Positions 54,999 to 64,000 of a stretch of 64,000 nucleotides of DNA are shown here, piece by piece. A program made the position numbers and the translations under genes. Position 1 is the first letter of the stretch. Every line of letters starts with the position of its first letter. Under the pieces are notes generated by a model. It was not told the origin of the DNA and did no database searches. It saw only the letters and a list, made by a program, of their open reading frames with translations. The stretch is from Candidatus Competibacteraceae bacterium (GTDB lineage: Bacteria > Pseudomonadota > Gammaproteobacteria > Competibacterales > Competibacteraceae), in contig JADJQQ010000006.1 of NCBI GenBank assembly GCA_016712625.1, positions 153,828-217,827 of the forward strand. Reading direction: 5' to 3'.

Positions 54999-56235
54999 GA
55001 GCCAACTCCTCGGTAGGTGCCGTTTGGACAGTGAGACGCTCGATGGCCCGCGCAAAGCGCTGTAAGCCTTCCTCGATCATTGGGTCAGAAATAATGAGAG
55101 CAGGGGCCAGCCGGACCACATCCGGTCCGGCTACCAGCACTAGTAAACCTTCAGCCAACGCGGCCCGAACGAAATCTCGGCTGCGACCGCGCCAAGGTTC
55201 GGCCAATTCGCAGCCCAACAACAGTCCTTTGCCGCGCAGTTCTCGAAACACGCCAAACCGTTGGTTGAGCCGCTCGAGCCCGGCCATGAATACCTCGTGC
55301 TTGGCCCGCACTTCAGCCAACAAGCTCGGCGCGCTCAGCAATTCCAGCGCCGCTTCGGCCACCGCGCAGGCCAGCGGATTGCCGCCATACGTGGTGCCGT
55401 GACTGCCGACCGTGAGGCTGGCGGCGATGGTGGACGTGGTCAGCATGGCGCTAATCGGGAAACCACCGCCCAACCCTTTGGCTGTGGTCAGGATATCGGG
55501 AGTGACATCGTAACCCATATAGGCGTAAAGATGGCCGGTGCGGCCATTGCCGCACTGGACTTCATCGAAAATCAACAACGCGCGGTGGCGGTCGCACAGC
55601 TCGCGCACTCCACGTAAAAACGCCGGCGTGGCGCTGGTGACGCCGCCTTCACCCTGAACTGGCTCCAAAATGACAGCGCAAGTGCGATCGGAGATGGCGG
55701 CGGTCAAGGCCGCAAGATCGTTGAACGGGACGTGCGTGATGCCCGGCGGCAGCGGCTCAAAACCCTCGGTGTATTTCGGTTGACCGCCGACCGTCACCGT
55801 AAAAAGCGTCCGGCCATGAAAGGATTGGGTAAAAGCGATGATTTCGCGCTTGTCGGAGCCGCCGTGATCGGCCGCGTATTTGCGGGCTAATTTGAGGGCG
55901 GCTTCATTGGCCTCCGCCCCAGAGTTGGCGAAAAACACCCGTTCGGCGAAAGTGAGCTCACACAGTCGCCGCGCCAGTCGTAACGCAGGCTCGTTCACCA
56001 AGACGTTGCTGACGTGCCAGAGCTTTTGGGCTTGCTCGGTCAAGGCGGCGACTAATTGCGGATGGGTATGCCCCAGCACGCTCACGGCAATACCACCGGC
56101 AAAGTCGATGTAGTCTCGGCCTTCCTGATCCCACAAGCGCGAACCTTCGCCACGCACCGGCACAATCGCCGCTGGAGCGTAATTGGGCGTCATGACCTCA
56201 TCGAACAACGCGCGGGTGACAGGAGACTGATTCAT
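54985..56235 (-). CDS. argD: Acetylornithine/succinylornithine aminotransferase
   Basis: PLP-dependent class III aminotransferase, 416 aa, expected to act in arginine biosynthesis or ornithine/lysine metabolism. The substrate and cofactor segments are seen as [15 protein letters not shown] near 47-61, [17 protein letters not shown] near 101-117, [14 protein letters not shown] near 222-235 and the PLP lysine in [11 protein letters not shown]. The C-terminus is longer than average by ~15 residues. The ArgD assignment is by family; relatives include AruC and GabT. It lies next to the zinc-ribbon gene. Confidence 0.9.
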   Translation of the reverse strand: MNQSPVTRALFDEVMTPNYAPAAIVPVRGEGSRLWDQEGRDYIDFAGGIAVSVLGHTHPQLVAALTEQAQKLWHVSNVLVNEPALRLARRLCELTFAERVFFANSGAEANEAALKLARKYAADHGGSDKREIIAFTQSFHGRTLFTVTVGGQPKYTEGFEPLPPGITHVPFNDLAALTAAISDRTCAVILEPVQGEGGVTSATPAFLRGVRELCDRHRALLIFDEVQCGNGRTGHLYAYMGYDVTPDILTTAKGLGGGFPISAMLTTSTIAASLTVGSHGTTYGGNPLACAVAEAALELLSAPSLLAEVRAKHEVFMAGLERLNQRFGVFRELRGKGLLLGCELAEPWRGRSRDFVRAALAEGLLVLVAGPDVVRLAPALIISDPMIEEGLQRFARAIERLTVQTAPTEELAHAAR

Positions 56236-56283
56236 TGTGACGATCCTGGGCAGTGTTAAAAATCCAAATAGTACTTGAAACTT

Positions 56284-56999
56284 CTATTCAACAGTTTGAC
56301 CTTGCGCATTATTACGAACGATCAAAAATAAGGCAAAATACGGCCCTGGCGTGGCGGGAATCTCGGCAAAGCGTTTGATGATGCGCTCCGCCGGTCGGCT
56401 GGCTTGTTCGATATAAAGCGTCTCTTCGGTCCGACCTGTTTCCGCAGCAGTTCCAGCAGGCGCGGCCGGTGTCGGCCCGGCTTGAGAATCGCCACGCTCT
56501 CGCTGCCGAGCAAAGCTCGCCGCACTGCCTCATCGCCAGCCGTCGCGGGAATCACGGTCAGCCGCTGTTCGCCGGTGATGAGCGGGAGCGTCGCGGCGGC
56601 GGCCCCGGCGGCGCTGACCGAATTGATGCCTGGAATGACCACGCAGGGAAAGCGCTCGCCCAGCCGTTGCAGCAAGTAGCTAAAACTGCCGTAAAACAGT
56701 GGATCGCCTTCACACAGAACAGCCACGTCCTGCCTGTCGACCAAGGCGGCTGCGATGACTATCGCCGCTTCATCGTAGCCTTGATTGACTGGGCCACGGT
56801 CCAACATGCAGGGCATGGCGATTGGAATTTCCCGCTTGCCAACCAACCACTGCGCAGCGATGTCGCGGGCTTGGGCGCTGCCTTGCGGCGTGGCGGGGTA
56901 GGCGACCACCGGCACGCTTTGCAAAATCCGCACAGCCTTGAGCGTCAGCAATTCCGGATCGCCAGGGCCAACGCCGACGCCATACAGCGTGCCTGTTAA
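56284..56999 (-). pseudogene. cobI: Precorrin-2 C20-methyltransferase (CobI), frameshifted near the 3' end
   Basis: SAM-dependent methyltransferase of cobalamin (corrin ring) synthesis, ~238 aa if repaired. The N-terminal LYGVGVGPGDPELLTLKAV is typical. The SAM-site residues follow in CEGDPLFYGSFSYLL near 95-109 and in VVIPGINSVSAAGA. The frame is lost at a T3 run (56439-56441 on the plus strand). One added base continues it as RKTGRTEETLYIEQASRPAE and PYFALFLIV, ending at 56284. No ATG, GTG or TTG lies just before LYG in frame (TTA is at the expected start at 56999); the nearest TTG is at 56951. It is the last gene of the cobH-cobL-cobI set. Confidence 0.82.
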
Positions 57000-57057
57000 G
57001 CTGCTTCGCCTTGCCCTGCGGGAGCGGGTTAGGGTGCGGCGGGTTGAACCGTCGATT

Positions 57058-58305
57058 TCACGCGGGTTTCTCCAATTTGAGCAGCAGCACCGGCAAATAG
57101 GGGCGCATGACCCGCTGCCCGGCTAGCCGTTCGGCGCGGGCGATGCTCAACTCCGTCCATTCCGCCGGTCGGTCGCCGACAAAGGTGTGCAACTCCACCC
57201 GGCTATTTTCGGTCACGGCGCTGGCGACCAGCCGACCGCCGGGTTGCAAGCGCGCCCAAACCGCATCCAGCATTTCGCGCAAGCTGCCGCTGCTCCCGCC
57301 AATGAAAACCGCATGCGGGTCGGGTAGCGGCGCCAGCGCTTCCGGAGCGCGGCCGGGGACGATATGCAGGTTGGCGACGACGCCGAACCGTTCGCGGTTG
57401 ATGCCCAAATGTTCCAGCCGTTCAGGATGGACTTCGACGGCGTGAACCTCGCCGTGAGGATTCCATCGCGCCCATTCCACCGACACGCCGCCGCAGCCGG
57501 CGCCCACGTCCCAACCGGTTTCATCCGCACGAGGGGCGAGCAGCGAGAGGATGGTCAGCCGTACTTCGCGCTTGCTCAACAAGCCTTTACCCGGTTCCGC
57601 ACCGGTGCTAAACCGCTCGTCGGGAATGCCGGGAAATTCGGGCAGCACGCCACCCGGCCCGCGCGTTTCCACGATGACGACGTTCAGCAAAGAAAACTCG
57701 GTGTCGGCGTCCGCCAGTTCGACCGCTCGAAATCCGCGAAATCGCTCCCGATCCGTTCCCAAGTCCTCCGCGACCCACAGTTTGGATTCCCCTAAACCAG
57801 TTTCCACCAGCACGCGCGCGATGGCGGCCGGCGCGCTGTCGCGGTCGGTGAGCAGGGCGTACAGCCGATTGCTTTGTAGCGCTGACCGTAGCGTGGCCAG
57901 TGGCCGGCCGTGCAAGCTGATCCAGTGCGCGTTTTGCCAAGGTCGGCCCAGTCGGGAAAAGGCCGCCTGAATGCTGGAGACGTTTGGATGAAACACCAGC
58001 TGTTGCGGGGCAAAGTGGCGGAGTAAGGTGCTGCCAATGCCAAAAAACAGCGGATCGCCAGCGGCCAGAATGGTGATGCGCCGCTTGGCGTGGATGCGCA
58101 ACAGAGCCGGCAATCCACTCATTGGGCTAGGATACGGCTGTTTTTCAACGCTGGAGGCCGGGACAGTGGCCAGATGCGTTGCCGAACCGATGATGAGTTC
58201 CGCTTGTTCCAACGCTGCCCGCGCCGCCTGACCCAACGCGCCGCCTTCCATGCCCATGCCGATGACCTGGATCAGCGGGTCGGACCCATCGGGTTGTGCA
58301 TTCAT
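57058..58305 (-). CDS. cobL: Precorrin-6Y C5,15-methyltransferase (decarboxylating), CbiE-CbiT fusion
   Basis: Bifunctional 415 aa enzyme of cobalamin synthesis. The N-terminal CbiE part (~1-210) begins IQVIGMGMEGGALG and has ILAAGDPLFFGIG near 74-86. The C-terminal CbiT part (~225-410) has the SAM-binding motif WDVGAGCGGVSVEWARW near 265-281. A single protein carrying both domains is the CobL type. The start overlaps the cobH stop by one base (TGATG). Confidence 0.94.
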   Translation of the reverse strand: MNAQPDGSDPLIQVIGMGMEGGALGQAARAALEQAELIIGSATHLATVPASSVEKQPYPSPMSGLPALLRIHAKRRITILAAGDPLFFGIGSTLLRHFAPQQLVFHPNVSSIQAAFSRLGRPWQNAHWISLHGRPLATLRSALQSNRLYALLTDRDSAPAAIARVLVETGLGESKLWVAEDLGTDRERFRGFRAVELADADTEFSLLNVVIVETRGPGGVLPEFPGIPDERFSTGAEPGKGLLSKREVRLTILSLLAPRADETGWDVGAGCGGVSVEWARWNPHGEVHAVEVHPERLEHLGINRERFGVVANLHIVPGRAPEALAPLPDPHAVFIGGSSGSLREMLDAVWARLQPGGRLVASAVTENSRVELHTFVGDRPAEWTELSIARAERLAGQRVMRPYLPVLLLKLEKPA

Positions 58306-58952
58306 CAGAAACGGATGCCGTTCGCCATACGCGCTAGCGCGTTGAGGGTAGCCGCGGCCAAGGCGCTACCGCCGCGCCGGCCCAATAGGGCAATGCAAGG
58401 CGTTTGAAATTCACTGGGTCCGATATCCCACAACGCCTGTTTCGATTCGGCGGCGTTGATGAAACCGACCGGCATACCAATGATCAGCGCCGGGCGCGGC
58501 GCGCCTTCATCCAGTAAATCCAGTAGCCGGAATAAAGCGGTTGGTGCGTTGCCGATGGCGACGATGGCCCCGGCCATCCGCGCCGGCCATTCCGCCATGG
58601 CAGCCATCGAGCGCGTTTCGCCGGTCTGGCGGGCGCGCTCGGCTACTTTGGGCGCGTTCAGAAAGCAATGCACTTGGCTTTGCAGATAGCGTTTGCTAAT
58701 GCCGCGACTGACCATCTCGATGTCGCAAAGCACAGCGGCGTCTTGAGCCAATGCATTAAGGCCAGCGGCAATCGCTCCGGTGCTGAAATGCAAAGCCTGC
58801 ACGATCCCGGGATCACCGGAGGTATGCACCAGCCGCATCGCCACCTGCTGCTGATCGGCATCAAAGCGGGATAGGTCGGTCAACTGGCGAATTTGGATAA
58901 ATGACTGACGTTCGATTTCATCGGGGTCGCTAAGATAGTCGAAGCGGGGCAT
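58305..58952 (-). CDS. cobH: Precorrin-8X methylmutase
   Basis: A 215 aa enzyme that moves a methyl group in the corrin ring to give hydrogenobyrinate. The catalytic histidine region is seen as RLVHTSGDPGIVQAL near 41-55. The glycine-rich segments IGNAPTALFRLLDLL near 122-136 and IGMPVGFINAAESKQAL near 147-163 are typical. It overlaps cobL and lies 21 bp after cbiX on the same strand. Confidence 0.95.
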   Translation of the reverse strand: MPRFDYLSDPDEIERQSFIQIRQLTDLSRFDADQQQVAMRLVHTSGDPGIVQALHFSTGAIAAGLNALAQDAAVLCDIEMVSRGISKRYLQSQVHCFLNAPKVAERARQTGETRSMAAMAEWPARMAGAIVAIGNAPTALFRLLDLLDEGAPRPALIIGMPVGFINAAESKQALWDIGPSEFQTPCIALLGRRGGSALAAATLNALARMANGIRF

Positions 58953-58973
58953 GATGGCTCCGGCGCGCGGCGG

Positions 58974-59915
58974 TCAGCCGTGCGGGGTAGGGTGATGAGG
59001 ATGATGGCGGCTATGGGGGTGATCGTGATCCTCGTGGTGGTCGTGGTGGTCGTGATGGCTGGTTTGCGGCGCGCCTTGCCAGTCTTCCCGACCGACGACG
59101 GGCGCGCGGTAGGGGCAAAACTGGCAGTTCATATGCGCATCGCCGGTTTCCGCCTCGGCCAGTCGCTCCAGGAAGGTGGCGACTACCAGCGGGTGCGCGT
59201 TCAAATACGGCGCAACGACCGCGCGTACGTCCGGGTGGCGGCTTTGATAGTCAGCCACGGTGGCGCGCACCTGCCCGACCAAGCGGCCAGTGAATAGCAG
59301 ATATGGAAAGACCACCACGCGCTTGAAGCCCAAATGATGGGTTCGTTCGAGGGCGTCGGCCATCAGCGGCGCGGCCACGGCGGTATAGGCGGTTTCCGCC
59401 CAGCCGAAACCCATGCCTTCCCACAGTATCCGAGTGATTTTGCTGATGTTGGAATTGGCATCGGAATCGGAACTGCCACGCCCAATTACCAGCAACAAGG
59501 TATCCTTGCGCTGGTAATCTACTCCGAATTCGGCTTCGACGCTTTCGATACGCTCGCGCGCGACTTGTAAGAGGTTGGGATGAACGCCCAAATCGGCGCC
59601 GAAACTGACCCGCATTTCCGGATGTGCGTCCTGAAAAATCTTAAGCAGCGCCGGCAGGTCGTTCTTGACATGGCCGGCGGCCATCAGTAGAGCGGGCAAA
59701 GCCGTGATGTGGCGGAAACCTTGCTGGCGCAGCTTTTCCAGGGCATCCGGCACGCTGGGTTCGACCAACTCCAGAAAGCCAGCGAGACACGTTCGATCGG
59801 GTAGCGCTTGTTGCAACTGATTGGCCAGATGATGAGACTCGGTGACGCCCGCGGAGAGTCGGGTGCCGTGGCCGATTAATAGAACGGCGGGGTTGTAGAG
59901 CGGAGGCTGAATCAT
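58974..59915 (-). CDS. cbiX: Sirohydrochlorin chelatase-type protein (CbiX) with His-rich tail
   Basis: A 313 aa CbiX-family protein with two related CbiX domains and a metal-rich tail. The active-site start is AVLLIGHGTRLSAG near 10-23. The second half carries LLVIGRGSSDSDANSNI near 146-162 and FPYLLFTGRLVGQVRA near 206-221. A CQFCPY segment precedes a stretch with more than a dozen histidines and several aspartates (HHDHHDHHEDHDHPHSRHH). Such His-rich tails are known in long CbiX proteins and probably store cobalt, nickel or another metal. The start at 59915 is chosen because it fits the family; a TTG at 59966 is less likely. Confidence 0.9.
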   Translation of the reverse strand: MIQPPLYNPAVLLIGHGTRLSAGVTESHHLANQLQQALPDRTCLAGFLELVEPSVPDALEKLRQQGFRHITALPALLMAAGHVKNDLPALLKIFQDAHPEMRVSFGADLGVHPNLLQVARERIESVEAEFGVDYQRKDTLLLVIGRGSSDSDANSNISKITRILWEGMGFGWAETAYTAVAAPLMADALERTHHLGFKRVVVFPYLLFTGRLVGQVRATVADYQSRHPDVRAVVAPYLNAHPLVVATFLERLAEAETGDAHMNCQFCPYRAPVVGREDWQGAPQTSHHDHHDHHEDHDHPHSRHHPHHPTPHG

Positions 59916-60063
59916 TAGGATAAGAGCAGATACAAGGATGGAGTGTGATTGGTTATGATTGTACAAAGCGCGACGGGTGTTGTTGAGTCTTTTACTCAGT
60001 CGCTTGCTGGTTTCCGCTTGGCAAAGCGAACGGCGGCTGGTCAGCTTAATGAGGATCTAGTAC

Positions 60064-60855
60064 ATGAATCTGAACCAGCGACAGCAGGAAATTCTGCAAC
60101 AGGTACGACAAGTGGGTTCTGTCAGTATCGAAGAATTGGTTCCCCATTTCAACGTTACTCCACAAACCCTCCGCCGCGACATCAATATCTTGTGCGAATC
60201 GGGTTTATTACGTCGCTTCCACGGCGGCGCGGGCCTCCCCTCCAGCGTGGAAAATATCGCTTACCCGGCCCGCCAGATCTTGTATCACGACGAAAAGCGC
60301 CGGATCGCCCGACTGGTGGCGCAGCATATCCCCGATCAATCCTCGCTGCTTATCAATATCGGAACCACCACCGAAGAAGTAGCCAAAGCCTTGGCGGATC
60401 ACGCCGATATGCGGGTGATCACCAACAACCTCAACGTCGCCGCTCTGCTGTGCGACAACCCGAGCTTTGAGGTGATCGTCGCCGGTGGGGTCGTGCGCCG
60501 CCGGGATCGGGGCGTGATCGGCGAAGCCACCATCGATTTCATCGAACAGTTTAAAGTTGATTTCGGGATCATCGGCATTTCCGGCATCGACTTGGATGGC
60601 ACCCTGCTGGATTTTGACTACCGCGAGGTGCGGGTTTCCCAGGCCATCATCGCCAATTCCCGCAAAGTGTTGCTGGTAACCGATCACAGCAAGTTCGGGC
60701 GCAACGCCATGGTTCGGCTCGGCCCGATCTCCGAGGTGGACATGCTGTTCACGGATCGTACCCCGCCGGCGGCTATAACCGAGCTGCTGGCGCAGGCCGA
60801 GGTGCAGGTGTTTGTGGCCAGCCCCGAGGGTGACACACCGGCGCGCGACGCCTGA
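60064..60855 (+). CDS. glpR: DeoR-family repressor, GlpR-like
   Basis: A 263 aa transcriptional repressor. The N-terminal DeoR helix-turn-helix (~1-58) contains [20 protein letters not shown] and [11 protein letters not shown]. The sugar-phosphate-sensing domain carries the DeoR phosphate loops [14 protein letters not shown] near 99-112 and [14 protein letters not shown]. Its place just upstream of glpK and glpD suggests a glycerol-3-phosphate-responsive GlpR. GAGG lies ~10 bases upstream of the ATG. It diverges from cbiX. Confidence 0.88.
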   Translation: MNLNQRQQEILQQVRQVGSVSIEELVPHFNVTPQTLRRDINILCESGLLRRFHGGAGLPSSVENIAYPARQILYHDEKRRIARLVAQHIPDQSSLLINIGTTTEEVAKALADHADMRVITNNLNVAALLCDNPSFEVIVAGGVVRRRDRGVIGEATIDFIEQFKVDFGIIGISGIDLDGTLLDFDYREVRVSQAIIANSRKVLLVTDHSKFGRNAMVRLGPISEVDMLFTDRTPPAAITELLAQAEVQVFVASPEGDTPARDA

Positions 60856-60981
60856 TTCCCGCCGATTTCCGGCCAAGTCCGGCCGCCCCACGACACGTTT
60901 CCTCGCCGAACCGAATTCCCTTCCTGCCTCAAGGTCGTTTGATTCCCTTTCCCTGATCGATTGCCGCACGCGGCGCGGCCT

Positions 60982-61001
60982 GTTCCAGGCAAGCCTGGGA
61001 C
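60982..61001 (+). other. Inverted repeat after glpR
   Basis: CCAGG and CCTGG arms, extendable to GTTCCAGGC / GCCTGGGAC, form a tight hairpin ~125 bp after the glpR stop. No immediate T-run follows, so termination is only possible. Confidence 0.4.
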
Positions 61002-61064
61002 AATATGCAGTCAGTAATTTTCGTTTTTATTCGTTTTGACTGAAATTTTTTCATTAATGTTTAC

Positions 61065-61092
61065 TTGAACATTCTTTTATTTTCGATATAAT
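61065..61092 (+). promoter_or_regulatory. Probable sigma-70 promoter of the glpK operon
   Basis: A -35-like TTGAAC (61065-61070), a 16-bp spacer and a consensus -10 TATAAT (61087-61092) lie ~178 bp upstream of glpK in an AT-rich part of the glpR-glpK gap. Confidence 0.65.
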
Positions 61093-61117
61093 CAGAATTA
61101 AGGGGTGTGGCCTAAGC

Positions 61118-61146
61118 CTTTCGAACAATTTTGTAGGTTTTCGAAC
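61118..61146 (+). promoter_or_regulatory. Candidate GlpR operator pair (two TTTCGAAC boxes)
   Basis: TTTCGAAC occurs at 61119-61126 and again at 61139-61146. The spacing is exactly 20 bp, two helical turns, and the pair lies just downstream of the TATAAT box. The core TTCGAA resembles part of the GlpR half-site described in E. coli. A related TTTCGATA overlaps the -10 box. Confidence 0.55.
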
Positions 61147-61269
61147 GGTAAATCGGTTGGGATGACCAAAATTCTGGTTCAAGTAAATTTTCTATTGAAA
61201 AATACGAGACCCTTGAACAGTTAATAGCGAAAATCGTGCTGGTGAGGCGGCTGGAGGAGGAAATCGATC

Positions 61270-62770
61270 ATGAACGAAGGGTACGTACTATCCATTGACC
61301 AGGGCACTACAGGTTCCACGGCGCTGATCTTCGATCACGAGGGCCAGATCAAAGGTCGGGCTTCCGGAATTCACCCAGCATTACCCAAAACCGGGCTGGG
61401 TGGAGCACGACGCGCCGAGGAAATCTGGCAGGTGACGGTCAAGGTCATCGCCGAGGCTTTGAGCGCGGCGAACATCCGCGCCAGCGAGCTGCGCGCCATC
61501 GGCATCACCAATCAGCGCGAAACGGCGGTGCTGTGGGATCGGGCGACGGGCAAGCCGGTCGCTAACGCCATCGTCTGGCAGGATCGGCGGACGGCGCGGT
61601 TCTGCGACGAACTGAAGGAGCGGGGACTGGAGGACATGGTTCGCCGCAAGACCGGACTGGTGATCGATTCCTATTTTTCCGGCACCAAGGTCAAGTGGCT
61701 GCTGGACAACGTGGAAGGCCTGCGCGCTCGCGCCGAGCGGGGCGAGATCGCCTTCGGCACCATCGACTGCTGGCTGGTCTGGCGGTTGACCGGCGGCAAG
61801 GTCCATGTCACCGACTATTCCAACGCCTCTCGCACGCTGCTCTACAACATTCGGGAACTGCGCTGGGACGAGGAAATTCTCGAACTGCTGGGGATCCCCA
61901 AGGCGATCCTGCCCGAAGTCAAGCCATCCTCTTGGGTTTACGGCGAAACCGACCCGGAAATGTTCTTCGGCACCCATCGCATTCCGGTGGCGGGTATCGC
62001 CGGCGACCAGCAAGCGGCTCTGTTCGGGCAAGCCTGCCACGGTCCGGGCCTCGCCAAGAACACCTATGGCACCGGCTCCTTCGTTCTAATGAACACGGGA
62101 AACAAGCTGGTGTTCAGTAACGAAAAGCTGTTGACCACCATCGCCTGGGGCATCGGCGACGAGCCGGTCGAATACGCCCTGGAAGGCGCCATCTTCATCA
62201 CTGGCGCCGCCGTGCAATGGCTGCGGGATGGCTTAAAGATGATCCGGTCGGCGGCGGAGACCAAGGATTTGGCGCGGTCGGTGCCCCGCAACGAAGGCGT
62301 TTACTTCGTGCCGGCGCTGGTGGGTTTGGGCGCGCCGCACTGGGACCCCTACGCGCGTGGCTTGCTGATCGGCATCACTCGTGGCACCACCCAGGGGCAC
62401 GTGGCCCGGGCGGTTCTGGAAAGCATGGCCTATCAGACCCGCGACGTTATCGAAGCCATGCAACGCGATTCCGGGATCACCCTGCAAGAGCTGCGCTGCG
62501 ATGGCGGCGCTTCGGTCAACAGCGTGTTGATGCAGTTCCAGGCCGACATTCTGGGCGTGCCGGTGGAGGTGCCCGGATCGTCGAATGGGCGCCGCCTATC
62601 TGGCCGGTCTTGCCACCGGTTTCTGGGAAAGCCGCGCGGAGCTGGCGGAGAAATGGCATCTCGACAACCGCTATACGCCGCGCATCGGCGAGGTCGAGCG
62701 CGAGAAGCTGTTCCGGCGCTGGCACAAAGCCGTCGAACGGGCCAGGGGCTGGGCGCTGGATGACGAGTGA
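61270..62770 (+). pseudogene. glpK: Glycerol kinase with frame lesions
   Basis: FGGY-family kinase that phosphorylates glycerol to glycerol-3-phosphate. The phosphate motif [14 protein letters not shown] (~7-20), [32 protein letters not shown] and the [16 protein letters not shown] segment are intact. Near residues 33-48 the frame slips for about 16 codons. One extra base near the GG at 61366-61367 and an extra GC near 61411-61416 hide [16 protein letters not shown], which is readable in another frame. Near 62575-62590 about 11 bases appear missing, after which the C-terminus continues in another frame as [14 protein letters not shown] and ends at 62770. GGAGGAGG precedes the ATG. It is either a draft error or a non-functional gene. 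Confidence 0.85.
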
Positions 62771-62874
62771 CAGGCAATCATCGCCGAGGTCGGGCCGGGG
62801 GTCGGAAGCGGCTTCGGTTCGACCGACACAGACCTTGATAGCCGGCAGAGAAGCGGCTCCGGGCAGGAGGAGTT

Positions 62875-64000
62875 ATGAAACTGCGTGAAAGCAATATCCA
62901 GAAACTGGATCAGGGCGTTTACGACGTTCTGATCATCGGCGGCGGCATCAATGGCGCGGTGGCCGCCGCCGCCTTGTCCGGCAAGGGCGCGAGCGTGGCG
63001 CTGATCGATCAGCGCGATTTCGCCGGTTTCACCAGCCAACAGTCGTCAAACCTGGCCTGGGGCGGTATCAAGCACCTGGAGAGCCGCGATTACGCGCTGG
63101 TCAGAAAGCTGTGCCTGAGCCGCAATCATCTGATCGAGAGCTATCCCTCCCGAGTCCAGGAAATCCGTTTCCTGTCCACTATCGAGAAGGGATTTCGCTT
63201 TCCTCCCTGGTTTCTGTGGGCGGGTACCTGGGTGTACTGGCTGTTTGGGAACGGCTTTACCAAAATCCCGCGTCTGTTGTTCAAACGGGGGATCCACCGG
63301 GAAGAATCGGTCATCAACACGCAGAATGCCGCTGGCGGCTTCGAGTATTCCGATGCCTACCTGCACGATAACGATTCCCGCTTCGTGTTTCAGTTCGTGC
63401 GGTCGGCGATGGATCGCGGCTGCATCGCCGCCAACTACGTCGAATCGCTCGGCGCCCGTCGGGATGGCGATCTGTGGATCACCCAGGCGCGGGATGTCAT
63501 CGACGGCAAGATCCTCGAAATCCGTTCCAAGGTGCTGATCAACGCCGCCGGCCCGTTCGTGGATGAACATAACCAGCGTACCGGCGAGCGGACCGAGCAC
63601 CATCACCTGTTTTCCAAGGGCATCCACCTGATCGTGCCCCGGATCACGCCCAACCGGCGAATACTGGCGTTCTTCGCCGACGATGGCCGCCTGTTCTTCG
63701 TCATCCCGATGGGCGCGCGCACCTGCATCGGCACCACCGACACTCGAGTCGAAAGTCCCGTCACCGAGGTGACGGAAGAGGACCGCCAGTTCGTGCTCGA
63801 CAACATCAACAAACGGCTGAATCTCCAGCGGCCGTTGACTCGCGCGGATATCATCGCCGAGCGTTGCGGGGTCCGCCCGCTGGTGGTGAAGGCCAAGGCC
63901 GATGGCAACGTCCGGGACTGGATGCAGTTGTCCCGCAAGCACGAGATCGATGTGGATCGGGCGAAAGCGCACCTCAGCATTTTCGGCGGCAAGCTGACCG
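62875..64000 (+). CDS. glpD: Glycerol-3-phosphate dehydrogenase (partial, runs off the window)
   Basis: FAD-linked dehydrogenase that oxidises glycerol-3-phosphate to dihydroxyacetone phosphate at the inner membrane. The FAD motif LIIGGGINGAVAAAAL is near 19-34, the family segment QQSSNLAWGGIKHLE near 57-71, and NAAGPFVDEHN near 222-232. The first ~375 residues are present and the frame is open to the last base, ending inside a FGGKLT-like segment. AGGAGGAG precedes the ATG. It lies 104 bp after glpK. The rest of the gene is outside the window. Confidence 0.93.
   Translation, partial: MKLRESNIQKLDQGVYDVLIIGGGINGAVAAAALSGKGASVALIDQRDFAGFTSQQSSNLAWGGIKHLESRDYALVRKLCLSRNHLIESYPSRVQEIRFLSTIEKGFRFPPWFLWAGTWVYWLFGNGFTKIPRLLFKRGIHREESVINTQNAAGGFEYSDAYLHDNDSRFVFQFVRSAMDRGCIAANYVESLGARRDGDLWITQARDVIDGKILEIRSKVLINAAGPFVDEHNQRTGERTEHHHLFSKGIHLIVPRITPNRRILAFFADDGRLFFVIPMGARTCIGTTDTRVESPVTEVTEEDRQFVLDNINKRLNLQRPLTRADIIAERCGVRPLVVKAKADGNVRDWMQLSRKHEIDVDRAKAHLSIFGGKLT

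Noticed and set aside
57006..57057. Gap between cobL and cobI resembling a dispersed GC-rich repeat
   Set aside because: It contains CCCTAACCCGCTCCCGCAGG, which looks like known intergenic repeat types, but a single copy in the window does not allow a call.

Overview
The window is a chromosomal segment of a gammaproteobacterium. The order hisZ–purA–tRNA-Leu–rnr–rlmB at the left end is the usual one in that class, and the metabolic genes (precorrin pathway, glycerol catabolism, fatty-acid oxidation, exosortase-type exopolysaccharide) fit an environmental heterotroph or sulfur/polyphosphate-type bacterium. A Competibacter-like or Chromatiales-like lineage is only a guess from gene content. GC content looks moderately high, apart from a short very AT-rich stretch at about 32990-33080. 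No insertion sequences, CRISPR arrays or rRNA genes were seen. One tRNA is present.

Layout: (1) 1-5.8 kb, housekeeping genes hisZ, purA, a divergent tRNA-Leu with a clear promoter, rnr and rlmB. (2) 5.8-10.2 kb, minus strand, an AttEFGH-like ABC system whose attH-like gene is frameshifted. (3) 10.4-16.6 kb, five genes of an exosortase A (PEP-CTERM) type exopolysaccharide export locus. (4) 16.6-22.1 kb, an orphan type VI secretion module: a broken TssB-TssC sheath fusion, VgrG, a DUF4123 adaptor and a decayed adaptor-like gene. (5) 22.1-25.0 kb, the exosortase A-associated PLP decarboxylase and acyl-CoA ligase, so the T6SS module sits inside what looks like one exosortase-type locus. (6) 25.1-30.5 kb, a glutaredoxin-like gene, a FadL porin, and a FadN/FadA beta-oxidation pair. 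(7) 30.8-36 kb, a secreted metallopeptidase with three 83-residue repeats, a membrane protein, a PilZ protein and a PEBP protein. (8) 36.1-41.3 kb, tandem trkH genes (the second damaged), an acyl-CoA ligase and a broken SEC-C mini-gene. (9) 41.6-48.7 kb, a six-gene hydrogenase-4/complex I-like membrane complex whose large subunit has lost the NiFe-binding cysteine motifs, followed by nudC, an HD-domain gene and a cyclase-FHA gene. (10) 51.3-54.7 kb, a polar amino acid ABC transporter with two tandem binding proteins. (11) 54.8-60 kb, a zinc-ribbon mini-protein, argD and a cobalamin cluster (cobI, cobL, cobH, cbiX). (12) 60-64 kb, a glp locus: glpR, then a promoter region with repeated TTTCGAAC boxes, a frameshifted glpK, and glpD running off the end.

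A feature of the whole window is the number of frame lesions. At least eight genes are broken by one- or few-base changes, mostly in short homopolymers (attH-like, tssBC, the DUF4123-linked gene, trkH2, SEC-C, cyclase-FHA, cobI, glpK). This may be draft-assembly error rather than biology, although several broken genes carry more than one lesion, so both readings stay open. The most interesting parts are the cysteine-less hydrogenase-related complex, the T6SS module lodged between the two exosortase-type gene blocks, and the TssB-TssC fusion.
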